From Streptococcus suis (GTDB taxonomy: Bacteria > Bacillota > Bacilli > Lactobacillales > Streptococcaceae): a stretch of 64,000 bases of DNA. The translations under genes and the position numbers were made by a program. Shown here piece by piece: positions 1 to 8,649 of the stretch (positions within the stretch are counted from its first letter, which is position 1; the number at the start of each line of letters is the position of its first letter). The notes under the pieces are model-generated. The model made no database searches, had not been told where the DNA came from, and saw nothing but the letters and a program-made list of their open reading frames with translations. The DNA lies in contig CP102145.1 in NCBI GenBank assembly GCA_024583055.1, positions 62,001 to 126,000 on the forward strand, in the 5' to 3' direction.

Positions 1-1
1 T

Positions 2-2218
2 GAGGCAACTGATTTGGCAACAGCTAAAGCTGGCGAAGTAGCAGCTAATCAAGTAGTGGCAGATGCTGAAACAGCTCTTGCTGATGTTAAAGCAGACTTA
101 GCTGAAGTTGGTCTTGAAAGTGCTCAAACAGCAGTAGACAATCTCAAAACAACTGAAGCAAAGCAGATTCAGCAAGTTTCAAGCCTTGAGAACGCTGTCA
201 AAGTAAATGAAACTGCTGTTACAAATGCTGAAAAGGCGCTGACTTCAGCACAAACAACTGCTAAGCAAGACTTAGATAAAGAAATCAGTCAAGTCAATGC
301 AAAATTGTCAGCTAAGAAGACGGAGTTGGCAAATACACCAGCAACAACTACGACGACAACAAATACGGTTAAATCTGTAGTTGGTAGCAATAAGATTACC
401 TTGCCAAGCTCTTACATCAACACAGCCTACCCTGCTCTTAAACAAATTGAGAATGCTGGTTATACAGGCTCTACAGCTTTCACTAGTGTTGCAAATCAAA
501 ATAAATCAAAAATTGTAGTTGCCAGTCAACAAGGAACTTATGGTATTCAATGGGGCGGAAGCGGTGTGAACACCTACCAATCAATTGCAGCAGATAAAAC
601 TCGTACAATTGACCCTGCTAACCTTACCAAGGAAGTTCAAAATGAGATTGCACAGTTTACAGCAGAGATATTGAATGGGGTTCGTACACAACTGGGTTTA
701 GCATCAGTTGCTGTGACAAGTTCAGCCCAAGATTTTGCTAAGCGTGTTGCAAGTGCTTACAATAGCAAAGGTTTAAGTACACTTAACCATGATTTCATAG
801 CTATTGGTTCCGCAGCAACAGCAAGTGGTCTTAAATCTTCCGATAATCGTGGCTACGAGTCCTTGGGGGACTTTGGACATGCTACAACAGTCGATCAGTT
901 AAAAGGGCTCTTCTACAACTCATTGGTTTATATGCTCTTTAACGATGAAGGTTCTAACTTCGGTCATACGATTTCGCTCCTGCAAAATTCAGGCAATGAT
1001 ACTTATTATCTTGGTGCCACATCTCGAGTAGCCTCAAGTCAATTCCGCAGTACCAAGGCTACGCAGACTCAAATTTACATGATTCCTTCGTCGAATATTG
1101 TAAGTTCAAACTTTAGTCAGACGCCAATTACAGGTACTACTAGCACAACAGTTGACAACACAAATGCGATTAACAAGCTCAAGGAAGAAATTAAAACTCT
1201 CGAGACAAAATTGTCTAACTTGAAAAGTACTAACTTGGCATCTGCACCTATTGTTGTTGCAGCAAATCAAACACTTCGTACGGCTAAAAATCGTTTGCAA
1301 ACAACTAAGGATAACTTGGCAACAGCGAAGGCTACACTTGAACAGACTCAGTATCAGTTGACAGTTGCTCAGAAGAATTTAGCTTCGCTTACTGCACAGA
1401 ACCAACAACTCCTAACGAAACAAGGACAAGCTCAAACAGCACTTGCTAAAGCGCTTGTGGCTCAAAAAGCAGAGGTGGCAAAAGTTGCTCAAGCTCAAGA
1501 AGACTATGACAAGGCAGTAGAAGCTGAAACGGCTGCCAAAGACAAATTAGTCAAAATTCATGCTAGAATTGCTGGCTTGAAAGAGAAAATTACTGAGACA
1601 GAGAAATTGGTTGCAAATGCAACAACCTTGATTGCAGATAAAGAGCGACTAGAGACACAGAAATCTATTTTGGCTGGTCTCTTGTTGAAGCAAAAAGCAG
1701 ACTTGGTTGAACAATATGATATTCTTAAGGATAAAACTGCTCTGACTGTTGAAGCAAAAGAAGAGTATCTTCGCCTGCTCAACTTGTACCGCTTGGCAAC
1801 TGGGAACAATATCTTCCAGCTTCCTGATGGAACAATTGTTGCTGTACCAGCGGTAGCTCCTACAGCTGACGCATTGCCAGAAGGTGAACTTCCTATTCTT
1901 ACTACTCTAGTATCTCCTACAAATCTAGGAAACACACCAACGGAAGGCTCAAATATTCCTCAAGATTCAGGAGTTGCAGCTGCTGGTGGTGCCGGTGCTG
2001 CGGGTGCAAATGGTTCAGCTGGAACTGTTAACCTTACTTCTTTGAGTGCGGGTGTTGCTCCTGCTCAAGGCACAAGCCAATCAAATTCTGCTAAGTCAGA
2101 ATCTGAAAAAACATTGCCAAAAACATCATCAGTAAATTCAGATATCATGGCAGTTGTTGGTATGATGTCAATGGGACTTACTTTTGGACTCGCAAAAAAG
2201 AAACGCGATGAAATCTAA
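2..2218 (+). CDS. SEC10/PgrA-type LPXTG surface protein (5' end outside window)
   Basis: The reading frame is open to the left edge, so this is the C-terminal part (at least 738 residues) of a larger surface protein. Counting from the TTG at base 14, it begins with an Ala/Lys/Glu-rich coiled coil (about 1-115). A globular region follows (about 150-360) that resembles the SEC10/PgrA surface-exclusion domain, including the stretch NHDFIAIGS. A second long coiled coil (about 390-600) and a Gly/Ala/Ser-rich wall-spanning linker come next. The end is a complete sortase signal: LPKTS at about 701-705, a hydrophobic segment and the charged tail KKKRDEI. It should be covalently linked to peptidoglycan. 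SEC10/PgrA proteins are known from conjugative plasmids and streptococcal chromosomes; adhesion or aggregation is likely but not shown here. Codon use looks like that of its neighbours. Confidence 0.82.
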   Translation, partial: EATDLATAKAGEVAANQVVADAETALADVKADLAEVGLESAQTAVDNLKTTEAKQIQQVSSLENAVKVNETAVTNAEKALTSAQTTAKQDLDKEISQVNAKLSAKKTELANTPATTTTTTNTVKSVVGSNKITLPSSYINTAYPALKQIENAGYTGSTAFTSVANQNKSKIVVASQQGTYGIQWGGSGVNTYQSIAADKTRTIDPANLTKEVQNEIAQFTAEILNGVRTQLGLASVAVTSSAQDFAKRVASAYNSKGLSTLNHDFIAIGSAATASGLKSSDNRGYESLGDFGHATTVDQLKGLFYNSLVYMLFNDEGSNFGHTISLLQNSGNDTYYLGATSRVASSQFRSTKATQTQIYMIPSSNIVSSNFSQTPITGTTSTTVDNTNAINKLKEEIKTLETKLSNLKSTNLASAPIVVAANQTLRTAKNRLQTTKDNLATAKATLEQTQYQLTVAQKNLASLTAQNQQLLTKQGQAQTALAKALVAQKAEVAKVAQAQEDYDKAVEAETAAKDKLVKIHARIAGLKEKITETEKLVANATTLIADKERLETQKSILAGLLLKQKADLVEQYDILKDKTALTVEAKEEYLRLLNLYRLATGNNIFQLPDGTIVAVPAVAPTADALPEGELPILTTLVSPTNLGNTPTEGSNIPQDSGVAAAGGAGAAGANGSAGTVNLTSLSAGVAPAQGTSQSNSAKSESEKTLPKTSSVNSDIMAVVGMMSMGLTFGLAKKKRDEI

Positions 2219-2227
2219 TATTCATGA

Positions 2228-2256
2228 TTAAGGGAATCGATTTGATTCTCTTTTTC
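2228..2256 (+). terminator. Intrinsic terminator after the surface protein
   Basis: A hairpin with arms GAATC and GATTC is followed by a run of T broken by one C. It lies about 10 bases after the stop codon of the LPXTG protein and fits rho-independent termination. Confidence 0.55.
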
Positions 2257-2319
2257 TTATTACTGAATTAAAATATACTCTCTGCTAAAATATCAACATA
2301 GAGAAAAAGAGGTGTCCTT

Positions 2320-2803
2320 ATGTATGAAGAACTGGTTTAAAAATTAAAGCAGTTGGGAATTTCTTATGATATGGTTGGGCATCCTACTGCCCTGACAACC
2401 CATGAGGCTGATTACTATATTGAGGGAATGGAAGGTGTGCGGGCCAAGTCCATGTTTTTGACCAATAAGAAAAATACGGCCTTTTATATCTTGATTATGG
2501 ACGACCAGAAACAGCTGGACATGGAGGCTTTTAAGGAAATGGTTGGTGCCAACCGCATTCGCATGGCTTCAAGCGACAGTCTCTGGGAAAAGATGCGGTT
2601 GCCTGCGGGGAAGTTCCATATTTGGTTTGCTCAATAATCCCCAGAAAGATATTGAAGTCTATTTTGATAGGGAAATCTTGACGGAAAAGATTCTGACATT
2701 TCATCCAAATATAAATACCAAGACAATTTTTGTGGCAACCCAGGATGTTCTTGCTTTTGTAGAAAGTTTGGGTTTTGATATCCATATCGTCGACCTGCCA
2801 TAG
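2320..2803 (+). pseudogene. Prolyl-tRNA editing (YbaK/ProX-type) deacylase, inactivated
   Basis: The ATG at 2320 follows a Shine-Dalgarno-like GAGGTG. The sixth codon is followed directly by TAA (2338-2340), after which the same frame continues to 2637 with sequence typical of the YbaK/ProX (PrdX) family: GHPTALTTHEAD near the start, then KNLFLTNKK-like and RMASSD-like motifs. After about base 2610 the homology moves to the +1 frame (SIFGLLNNPQ, then VYFDREIL) and runs to the stop at 2801-2803. So at least one nonsense change and one frameshift disable a gene of about 160 codons. Family members hydrolyse mischarged Ala-tRNA(Pro) or Cys-tRNA(Pro) in trans. An IS30 element sits immediately downstream and separates the gene from its probable terminator. 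A sequencing error could explain one lesion, less easily both. Confidence 0.78.
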
Positions 2804-2814
2804 GATAATAAAGC

Positions 2815-4353
2815 AGGTAAATTCTCAAAGTAAGTTCTAGTTCCCGTCCTTCCAGAAGTTACTTTGAGAAAACTGCATAACATCAACAGAATTTAGTCTC
2901 AGACTAAGTTCTTTTTTGACTAAAAATGTTGATAATAGTGAGTTTTAGGGTTGAAAAAGTTGAAAAAAAGAGTACACTAAAGTTACTGGCTCTGAGACGT
3001 CTCAAAGTAAGTTCTAGCTATCTGGAATTTTGGATGGGACAAGTTCCTTTCTATTTTTGAAATTATTTTTTAATAAAAACTAGCGATTATTTATCCAATA
3101 ATCGAGGTGATTGAATGACGTTCTCAGGGTCAATTTTAGAGATTCCCAAAAGTGTTGCCAATTCCTCACCGTAGGTAAATGTAAAGAGTTCATAGGCGGA
3201 TTTTCCGTTGAAAGAAGCTCGTTTGATGCTGTTGACATGCGAACAAACCAGGTTGATGTCCTCCTGTGTCAAGTTGTCAAACGAACTTCCTTTAGGAAGA
3301 ATATCTCTGATAAGTGTGTGATTCTTCTCAATTCTCCCTTTCTGGTCAGAACGATTGGGGTCACAGAAGAATAGCTTAGATTCTCCACGCACATCCATTT
3401 CGATGTCGTCCACTCTGGCGAATTCACCGCCATTATCAGTCAGAATGACAGGAAATATTTCGCAGAAGTCCATCTCTTTCTGATGTAGGTCATTCTTGAT
3501 AGCGTAGAGATGTTTAGCGACCTCATTAGCTGTTTTATTATCAAGTAATCGAGCGAAGATAAAGTTACAGAAGGAGAGGTTAAAGGTGAGAAGTACCTTT
3601 CCGCCGATCCGTCCAGTAACGGTGTCCATTTCCAGCCAATAGCTGATTCCTTTCTCTGTGAGAAAGCGTTGGAAGTCCTCGTAAGACCGTCCTTCTTTGG
3701 CAATTTTAGGAATGGGTTGTAGGTTTCTGGTTCTCCGCTTTCTGAATTTCACGACACGGGGGAAATCAATGGGCTTTGTGGACAGATAGCCTTTTTCAAG
3801 GTATCTGTAGATAGAAGCTCTGGATGCCGAAAGTTCGTTTGAGGCGATGATATGGTTGAGGTGTTGTCCCTTTTGGATGGCTGCAGAGACAATCTCGTCC
3901 ATACGATAGAATTCTTCCTTGTTTAGGGCAACACCTGTTCTCGAGTCTGAGAGCTTAGCTTCGTAATCAAGCTGAGCTCTTTTTGCGTAGTAGAATTGTT
4001 TCTGGTATCCGCAATTGATTCTCTTTTTCGGACAGGCATTACAAACGTAGGGAGCCTTTTTGAGTAGAGGGCAAGAATCACAATTAGATGTCACAGAATT
4101 TTCTTTAACCACTCGATTTCTCCGAACTTCTTTTGAGATTGTAGAAGGATCTTTACCTAACTTAGCTGCTATAGCTGAGAAGGGCTTAAGTTGTTCAATT
4201 CCTATTTGAATATCGTTGCGATCAGAGAGAGTTAAGTGTTTGTTTTTCATTGTCGATTGCCAACTTGTCCCATAGTAAGTTCTACCTTATTTCCTTGTCT
4301 CAGTCTAATTTCCAGTTTTTAAGACAGACTAGAACTTACTTTGAGAATTTAGC
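2815..4353 (-). mobile_element. IS30-family insertion sequence
   Basis: The element carries one intact transposase gene on the minus strand. Both outer ends show TAAATTCTCAAAGTAAG-type inverted repeats, from about 2818 inward and from about 4351 inward. The 12-base word GGATAATAAAGC occurs directly before it (2803-2814) and directly after it (4354-4365). Removing 2815-4365 joins the dead deacylase gene to a terminator hairpin at 4361-4390, which supports these borders. The left end also holds further copies of the repeat, at 2859-2870 (inverted) and 3000-3017 (direct). The real transposition unit could therefore be shorter, starting near 3000. A 12-base duplication is longer than is usual for IS30. 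Confidence 0.75.
3087..4250 (-). CDS. IS30-family transposase
   Basis: This is a 387-residue, apparently intact DDE transposase. The N-terminus has the IS30 helix-turn-helix signature (LTLSDRNDIQIGIEQ, then IAAKLGKDPSTISKEVRRN). A cysteine-rich segment follows at about 60-85 (CDSCPLL, CNACPKK). The integrase-like core includes WLEMDTV, which supplies the first Asp, then ILTDNGGEF with the second Asp, and a C-terminal Glu in GRIEKNHTLIRD. The length is normal for the family. It probably catalyses cut and paste of the surrounding element. No second ORF or frameshift site is needed. It is transcribed against the neighbouring rnj gene. Confidence 0.92.
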   Translation of the reverse strand: MKNKHLTLSDRNDIQIGIEQLKPFSAIAAKLGKDPSTISKEVRRNRVVKENSVTSNCDSCPLLKKAPYVCNACPKKRINCGYQKQFYYAKRAQLDYEAKLSDSRTGVALNKEEFYRMDEIVSAAIQKGQHLNHIIASNELSASRASIYRYLEKGYLSTKPIDFPRVVKFRKRRTRNLQPIPKIAKEGRSYEDFQRFLTEKGISYWLEMDTVTGRIGGKVLLTFNLSFCNFIFARLLDNKTANEVAKHLYAIKNDLHQKEMDFCEIFPVILTDNGGEFARVDDIEMDVRGESKLFFCDPNRSDQKGRIEKNHTLIRDILPKGSSFDNLTQEDINLVCSHVNSIKRASFNGKSAYELFTFTYGEELATLLGISKIDPENVIQSPRLLDK

Positions 4354-4360
4354 GGATAAT

Positions 4361-4390
4361 AAAGCTCTGTCAACAATCGGCAGAGTTTTT
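4361..4390 (+). terminator. Terminator displaced from the deacylase gene by the IS
   Basis: The arms GCTCTG and CAGAG(C/T) enclose a loop of about 11 bases and are followed by TTTTT. It sits just beyond the right copy of the GGATAATAAAGC repeat, so before the IS arrived it would have lain directly after the deacylase stop codon. Confidence 0.6.
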
Positions 4391-4417
4391 GTAAATTTTC
4401 CTGAAAAATTGTATAAT
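4389..4417 (+). promoter_or_regulatory. Promoter of the RNase J gene
   Basis: A TTGTAA box (4389-4394) is 17 bases upstream of a perfect TATAAT (4412-4417). A leader of about 115 bases separates the predicted start from the ATG at 4539; the ribosome site AAAGGAG lies just upstream of that ATG. Confidence 0.6.
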
Positions 4418-4538
4418 AGAAATGACAGCTACATGTGTAGCAAACTGTAATTCGACTTGCGTCTGAACTGTGAGGAGGCAAGGACCGTTGGTATGAAAAA
4501 ATAAACTGGGCAGGTATGATCGCCCCAAAGGAGAAAAG

Positions 4539-6200
4539 ATGAGTAGCATAAAAATCATGGCGCTCGGTGGTGTACGTGAGAATGGAAAAAATCTCTACAT
4601 CGCTGAAGTCAATGAGCATATTTTTGTATTGGACGCCGGAGCCAAATATCCTGAAAATGAACAGCTGGGTGTGGACGTGGTCGTGCCAAACTTTGATTAT
4701 TTGGAAGAAAACAAACAGCGTGTGGCTGGCGTTTTCTTGTCCCACGGGCATGCGGATGCCATTGGTGCCCTGCCTTACCTGCTGGAAAAAGTGAAGGTAC
4801 CGGTTTTCGGTTCACACTTAACGGTGGAATTGGCAAAATTGATTGTTAAAAACAATAATTCTACCAAAAAATTCAATGATTTCCATGTCATCGATGCAGA
4901 TACGGAGATTGATTTTGGTGATGCGGTTGTATCCTTCTTCCAGACAACCCACTCCATTCCTGAGAGTTTGGGTGTGGTCATCAAGACTGACCAGGGCAAT
5001 ATCGTCTATACTGGTGATTTCAAGTTTGACCAGGCAGCTGATAAGCTCTACCAGACGGATTTTGGTCGCTTGGCTGAGATTGGTAACGAGGGTGTCTTGG
5101 CCCTACTTTCTGACTCTGCCAATGCGGATAGTAAGGTTCAGGTGGCCAGCATGAAAGAGGTGGCCAATGAAATTTACAATACCATTTCCGACTGGGAAGG
5201 TCGTATCATTGTAGCAGCAGTGGCCAGCAATATTACCCGTATCCAGCAAATTTTCGATGCAGCTGATAGGACAGGTCGTCGTGTCGTTCTGACTGGTCAT
5301 GACGTGGAAAATATTGTCCGCACAGCTATTTCCCTGAAAAAATTGAAGTTGGTCAGCGAGCGTCTCTTGGTCAAGCCTAAGGACATGAACAAGTATGAGG
5401 ACCATGAGCTGATTATTCTTGAAACTGGTCGTATGGGTGAGCCCCTCAATGGTTTACGCAAAATGTCAATCGGACGTCACCGCTATGTTGAGATCAAGGA
5501 CGGCGATTTGGTCTATATCGTAACGACGCCAAGTATTTCTAAGGAAGCGGTTGTAGCCCGTGTGGAAAACATGATTTATAAGGCGGGGGGCACCGTCAAG
5601 TCTGTGGCCAAGAACCTGCATGTGTCTGGTCACGGCAATGCGCGTGATTTGCAGCTCATGCTCAATATCATGAAACCCAAGTATCTCTTCCCGATTCAAG
5701 GTGAGTATCGCCAACTCAACGCCCACGCCAAGGCTGCGCTGGAAATTGGCATGTATCCAGAAAATATTATCATCGTCAAACGTGGTGATGTTATGGCCTA
5801 TGAGGATGGTGATTTTGTCCACAGTGGGGCCGTTCCAGCAGGGGATATTATGATTGATGGTAATGCCATGGGAGATGTGGGAAATGTGGTCCTCCGTGAC
5901 CGTAAAATCCTATCAGAGGACGGTATTTTCATCGTGGCTCTGACGGTCAATCGCCGTGAGAAACGCATTATTTCTAAGGCGAGGGTCAATACCCGTGGCT
6001 TTGTCTATGTGAAGAAGAGCAAGGACATCCTGCGTGAGGCATCTGATTTGGTCAATGCCAGCGTGGAAAACTATTTCACCAAGGATAGCTTTGACTGGTC
6101 AGAACTGAAGGCAACTGTCCGCGATGACCTGGCAAAATTCCTCTTTGACCAAACCAAACGTCGCCCAGCTATTTTGCCGGTGATTATGGAAGTAAAATAA
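4539..6200 (+). CDS. rnjB: Ribonuclease J2-like RNase
   Basis: This 553-residue metallo-beta-lactamase/beta-CASP protein is of the RNase J family, which processes and degrades mRNA by endonuclease and 5'-3' exonuclease action. The N-terminal lactamase domain carries HGHADA at residues 69-74 where the canonical zinc motif is HxHxDH; the final His is Ala. Such an altered motif is typical of the weakly active J2 partner that forms a complex with J1. Later motifs include YTGDFKFDQ, a beta-CASP domain (about 200-360) and HVSGHGNARDLQ, followed by the C-terminal domain. Length matches streptococcal J2 (about 553). The gene is followed closely by estA, the same order as I recall in pneumococcus. Assignment to J2 rather than J1 rests on the motif and the neighbour. 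Confidence 0.85.
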   Translation: MSSIKIMALGGVRENGKNLYIAEVNEHIFVLDAGAKYPENEQLGVDVVVPNFDYLEENKQRVAGVFLSHGHADAIGALPYLLEKVKVPVFGSHLTVELAKLIVKNNNSTKKFNDFHVIDADTEIDFGDAVVSFFQTTHSIPESLGVVIKTDQGNIVYTGDFKFDQAADKLYQTDFGRLAEIGNEGVLALLSDSANADSKVQVASMKEVANEIYNTISDWEGRIIVAAVASNITRIQQIFDAADRTGRRVVLTGHDVENIVRTAISLKKLKLVSERLLVKPKDMNKYEDHELIILETGRMGEPLNGLRKMSIGRHRYVEIKDGDLVYIVTTPSISKEAVVARVENMIYKAGGTVKSVAKNLHVSGHGNARDLQLMLNIMKPKYLFPIQGEYRQLNAHAKAALEIGMYPENIIIVKRGDVMAYEDGDFVHSGAVPAGDIMIDGNAMGDVGNVVLRDRKILSEDGIFIVALTVNRREKRIISKARVNTRGFVYVKKSKDILREASDLVNASVENYFTKDSFDWSELKATVRDDLAKFLFDQTKRRPAILPVIMEVK

Positions 6201-6215
6201 GAGAAAATAAGTGAT

Positions 6216-6241
6216 GAGAGCCAGCCCAAACTGGCTCTTTA
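6216..6241 (+). terminator. Terminator-like hairpin between rnjB and estA
   Basis: The arms AGAGCCAG and CTGGCTCT form a strong stem followed only by TTTAG. The T-run is weak, so read-through into estA is likely. Confidence 0.5.
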
Positions 6242-6257
6242 GAATAGGAGAAAGCAG

Positions 6258-7034
6258 ATGGCTATTATGAAAATTGAATATCATTCGGAGGCCTTGGATA
6301 TGTCACGGCAGGTTAATGTCATTTATCCAGACCGCAATCGTATACCTAATCCTGATGATAAGGATATCCCAGTCCTCTACCTCTTGCATGGGATGGGTGG
6401 CAATCAGGATTCCTGGCTCAATCGCTCGACCATAGAACGATTGGTACGCTATACCAATCTCATCGTTGTCATGGTTAATACGGACAAGGGCTGGTACACT
6501 AATACGACCTACGGCATGAATTATTACGATGCCATTGCCATTGAACTGCCGCAGGTTCTCAAGCGGTTCTTTCCAAATATGTCCGACAAGCGGGAGAAAA
6601 ACTTCATTGCTGGTCTGTCCATGGGCGGATATGGTGCCTTCAAGATTGCCCTGTCTACCAACCGTTTTTCATACGCGGCCTCGCTTTCTGGTGCCCTGGC
6701 CTTTGATTTTGACAATGAAGGGACGGCTGATTTGGGAAATCTAGCCTACTGGACGGGTGTGTTCGGAGACATTCATAATGCTAAGAATCCAAATAATTTG
6801 ACAGAGATTGCCAAGCAGTCAGATAAGAAAACCAAGTTTTACGCTTGGTGTGGAGAGGAAGATTTTCTTTTTGCAGGTCATGAGAAGGCTATTGCTGATT
6901 TGAAAAAGATGGGCTTGGACATCGAGGCTAGTAAGGGACCTGGTAAGCACGAGTGGCACTATTGGAACCAGCAAATTGAGTACGTCCTCCAATGGCTGCC
7001 GATTGACTTTGAGTTGGAGGAAAGACTATCCTAA
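6258..7034 (+). CDS. estA: Tributyrin esterase family protein EstA
   Basis: The 258-residue protein is an alpha/beta hydrolase of the EstA/esterase D type. The nucleophile motif GLSMGGYGA places the catalytic Ser at about 121. The oxyanion-region motif [13 protein letters not shown] lies at about 41-53, and an Asp (EEDFLF) plus a late His ([10 protein letters not shown]) complete the probable triad. No signal peptide is visible, so it should be cytoplasmic. Streptococcal EstA cleaves short-chain acyl esters. The ATG at 6258 follows AGGAG with 7 bases spacing; an in-frame ATG three codons later is possible. It lies 57 bases after rnjB and may share its transcript. Confidence 0.88.
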   Translation: MAIMKIEYHSEALDMSRQVNVIYPDRNRIPNPDDKDIPVLYLLHGMGGNQDSWLNRSTIERLVRYTNLIVVMVNTDKGWYTNTTYGMNYYDAIAIELPQVLKRFFPNMSDKREKNFIAGLSMGGYGAFKIALSTNRFSYAASLSGALAFDFDNEGTADLGNLAYWTGVFGDIHNAKNPNNLTEIAKQSDKKTKFYAWCGEEDFLFAGHEKAIADLKKMGLDIEASKGPGKHEWHYWNQQIEYVLQWLPIDFELEERLS

Positions 7035-7102
7035 GCTGCTTTAAGGTAAATTTTAGCTTTATTTGCTATACTGTTGACCATCTCCAGAAAGAGGTATAGT
7101 CT

Positions 7103-7822
7103 ATGAAACTAATAAAAAGTGTCCTTGGATTTTTCCTAAGAATTCTTACTTGGTTGGTCAGTTTGATTTGGAATTTTATCTGGTCGACTGTTTTAATCAC
7201 AGCTCTGGCCCTGGCTTTGCTCTTTGTTTTTCAGAGGGAAAATGCCTACCAAACCTTGGATAGGGTTCTGCAGGAGGCGGAGCTGATTGTCAAAGGACAG
7301 TCTCCAGTCAAGCTACAAGAGGGTGTCGATACTATCAAGCATCTGGCTACGGATACTGTCAACACAGGCGACCATGGACGGTGGGAAAGCAATCGTGCTA
7401 CGGTATATATTGAGAGCCAGGAGCCAATTTTACGCCAGGCCTACGTGCAGGCCATTGCCAATTGGAACCAGACAGGTGCCTTTACGTTTGAGTTGGTCGA
7501 TAGCCCGGAGGCAGCAGATATTATTGCGACAGATGTCAATGATAGTACTACCCAGGCTGCTGGGGAGGCCAATTCGACGACCAATCTTCTGACCAATTTT
7601 TATACCAGTGTGACGGTGAGACTCAATCGTTACTATCTTTTAAATCCCCAATATGGTTATGAATTTGATCGAATCCTGCACACAGCTGAGCATGAGCTGG
7701 GGCATGCCCTTGGCTTAGGCCATGAAGATGGCAGAGCTTCTGTCATGGAGTCTGCAGGGTCCTATACAGGCATTCAGCAGGAAGATGTGGATGCGGTCAT
7801 TCAGCTTTATGCAAACAACTAG
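7103..7822 (+). CDS. Membrane-anchored matrixin-like zinc metalloprotease
   Basis: This 239-residue protein has one hydrophobic segment near the N-terminus (about 10-48), which should act as a membrane anchor with the rest outside. The C-terminal half carries a full matrixin-type zinc motif, HELGHALGLGH (from about residue 198), followed by a Met (SVMES) in the place of the Met-turn. No LPXTG or propeptide cysteine is seen. Matrixin-like streptococcal proteins are mostly uncharacterised; peptidase activity is inferred from the intact metal ligands. The ATG follows AAAGAGGT. A further small membrane-protein gene starts 12 bases downstream, suggesting one operon. Confidence 0.8.
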   Translation: MKLIKSVLGFFLRILTWLVSLIWNFIWSTVLITALALALLFVFQRENAYQTLDRVLQEAELIVKGQSPVKLQEGVDTIKHLATDTVNTGDHGRWESNRATVYIESQEPILRQAYVQAIANWNQTGAFTFELVDSPEAADIIATDVNDSTTQAAGEANSTTNLLTNFYTSVTVRLNRYYLLNPQYGYEFDRILHTAEHELGHALGLGHEDGRASVMESAGSYTGIQQEDVDAVIQLYANN

Positions 7823-7834
7823 AAAGGATTTATT

Positions 7835-8191
7835 TTGATTAAGTTCATTAAGCGTTATCCCGAACAAGCTTTTCTCTTGCTTTACAATGCTGGTATCTTT
7901 GTCTGGCTGCAGTCAACCAGCTCAGCCATTGTCCGCCAGCTTGGTCTGACCACCGACTGGCTAGAGAAAATTCCAGCTCCCTTGCGAGCAATGGCAGGCT
8001 CAAGCCTGACTGGTATGGATAATCTACTCAATTCATCGGCCTGGGGCTGGTTGTTTGTGTCCATGATTTTGATGCTTATCGTTCGCTTTGTCAAAGGCTT
8101 GATAAAATTCCTAATTTTGCTTATCATTATCGGAGGCGGGCTATACCTTGTCTGGCAACATTGGGAACTCTTGCAAGGCTTTGTGAATTGA
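7835..8191 (+). CDS. Small membrane protein, function unknown
   Basis: This is a predicted 118-residue protein that I do not recognise. It starts at a TTG placed 6 bases after AGAAAGGA, and no ATG in this frame fits better. It has a short N-terminal hydrophobic stretch (LLLYNAGIFVWL), a polar middle with the repeated theme of LGLTTDWLEK, and two C-terminal transmembrane segments (about 68-110). It directly follows the matrixin-like protease gene and ends at a strong terminator. A partner role with the protease is possible but only suggested by position. Confidence 0.6.
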   Translation: MIKFIKRYPEQAFLLLYNAGIFVWLQSTSSAIVRQLGLTTDWLEKIPAPLRAMAGSSLTGMDNLLNSSAWGWLFVSMILMLIVRFVKGLIKFLILLIIIGGGLYLVWQHWELLQGFVN

Positions 8192-8200
8192 TGAAATCCA

Positions 8201-8225
8201 ATCCAGTCCAGAGCTGGATTTTTTG
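8201..8225 (+). terminator. Intrinsic terminator after the protease operon
   Basis: The arms AATCCAG and CTGGATT are followed by TTTTT, 10 bases after the stop codon. Confidence 0.8.
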
Positions 8226-8286
8226 CTACTATAGTTGTAAAAATAATGTTACTATTAATTAAGTTGGGAAATATTTTGGAGAAATA

Positions 8287-8649
8287 ATGGCAAAGCTAAC
8301 TGTAATTATGCCAGTCTATAATAGGGAGACTATTGTTAAGGAAGCAATAGATAGTATCCTCTGTCAAAGCTACCAAGATTTTAAGTTCCTTATTGTTGAT
8401 GATGGCAGTGAGGATAAGGCTGCAGACATCATAAAGTTTTATCGGGACCCTAGGATATATTTGATAAAAATTTATAAAAATCTAGGTATTTCTACTAGTA
8501 AGAATCTAGCTTTGAGTAAGATTAAAACTGAATTTATTGCCCGTATGGATTCGTATAATATCGCTCACCCAGATCGTTTTGCAATTCAGATTGATTATTT
8601 GGAAAAACACAGGGATTGTATGAATAGCTCCCTGTCAAGTGGACAATGA
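8287..8649 (+). pseudogene. Family 2 glycosyltransferase, truncated by an IS3 remnant
   Basis: The first 112 or so residues are a clear GT-A glycosyltransferase N-terminus: KLTVIMPVYNRE at the start, IVDDGSEDKA with the nucleotide-binding Asp residues, and IARMDSYNIAHP where the DxD-type motif normally sits (here D-S-Y). The frame then enters an IS3-family end and stops with the octapeptide NSSLSSGQ encoded by the element. About two thirds of a normal GT2 enzyme is missing, so it is probably inactive. A short ORF after the IS remnant (to 9594) may be part of the lost portion, but no homology shows that. The start codon has GGAGAAATA upstream. Confidence 0.8.

Noticed and set aside
1558..1935. 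A 125-codon minus-strand ORF within the surface protein
   Set aside because: It is antisense to coiled-coil coding sequence with strongly biased codons, which leaves long open frames on the other strand.
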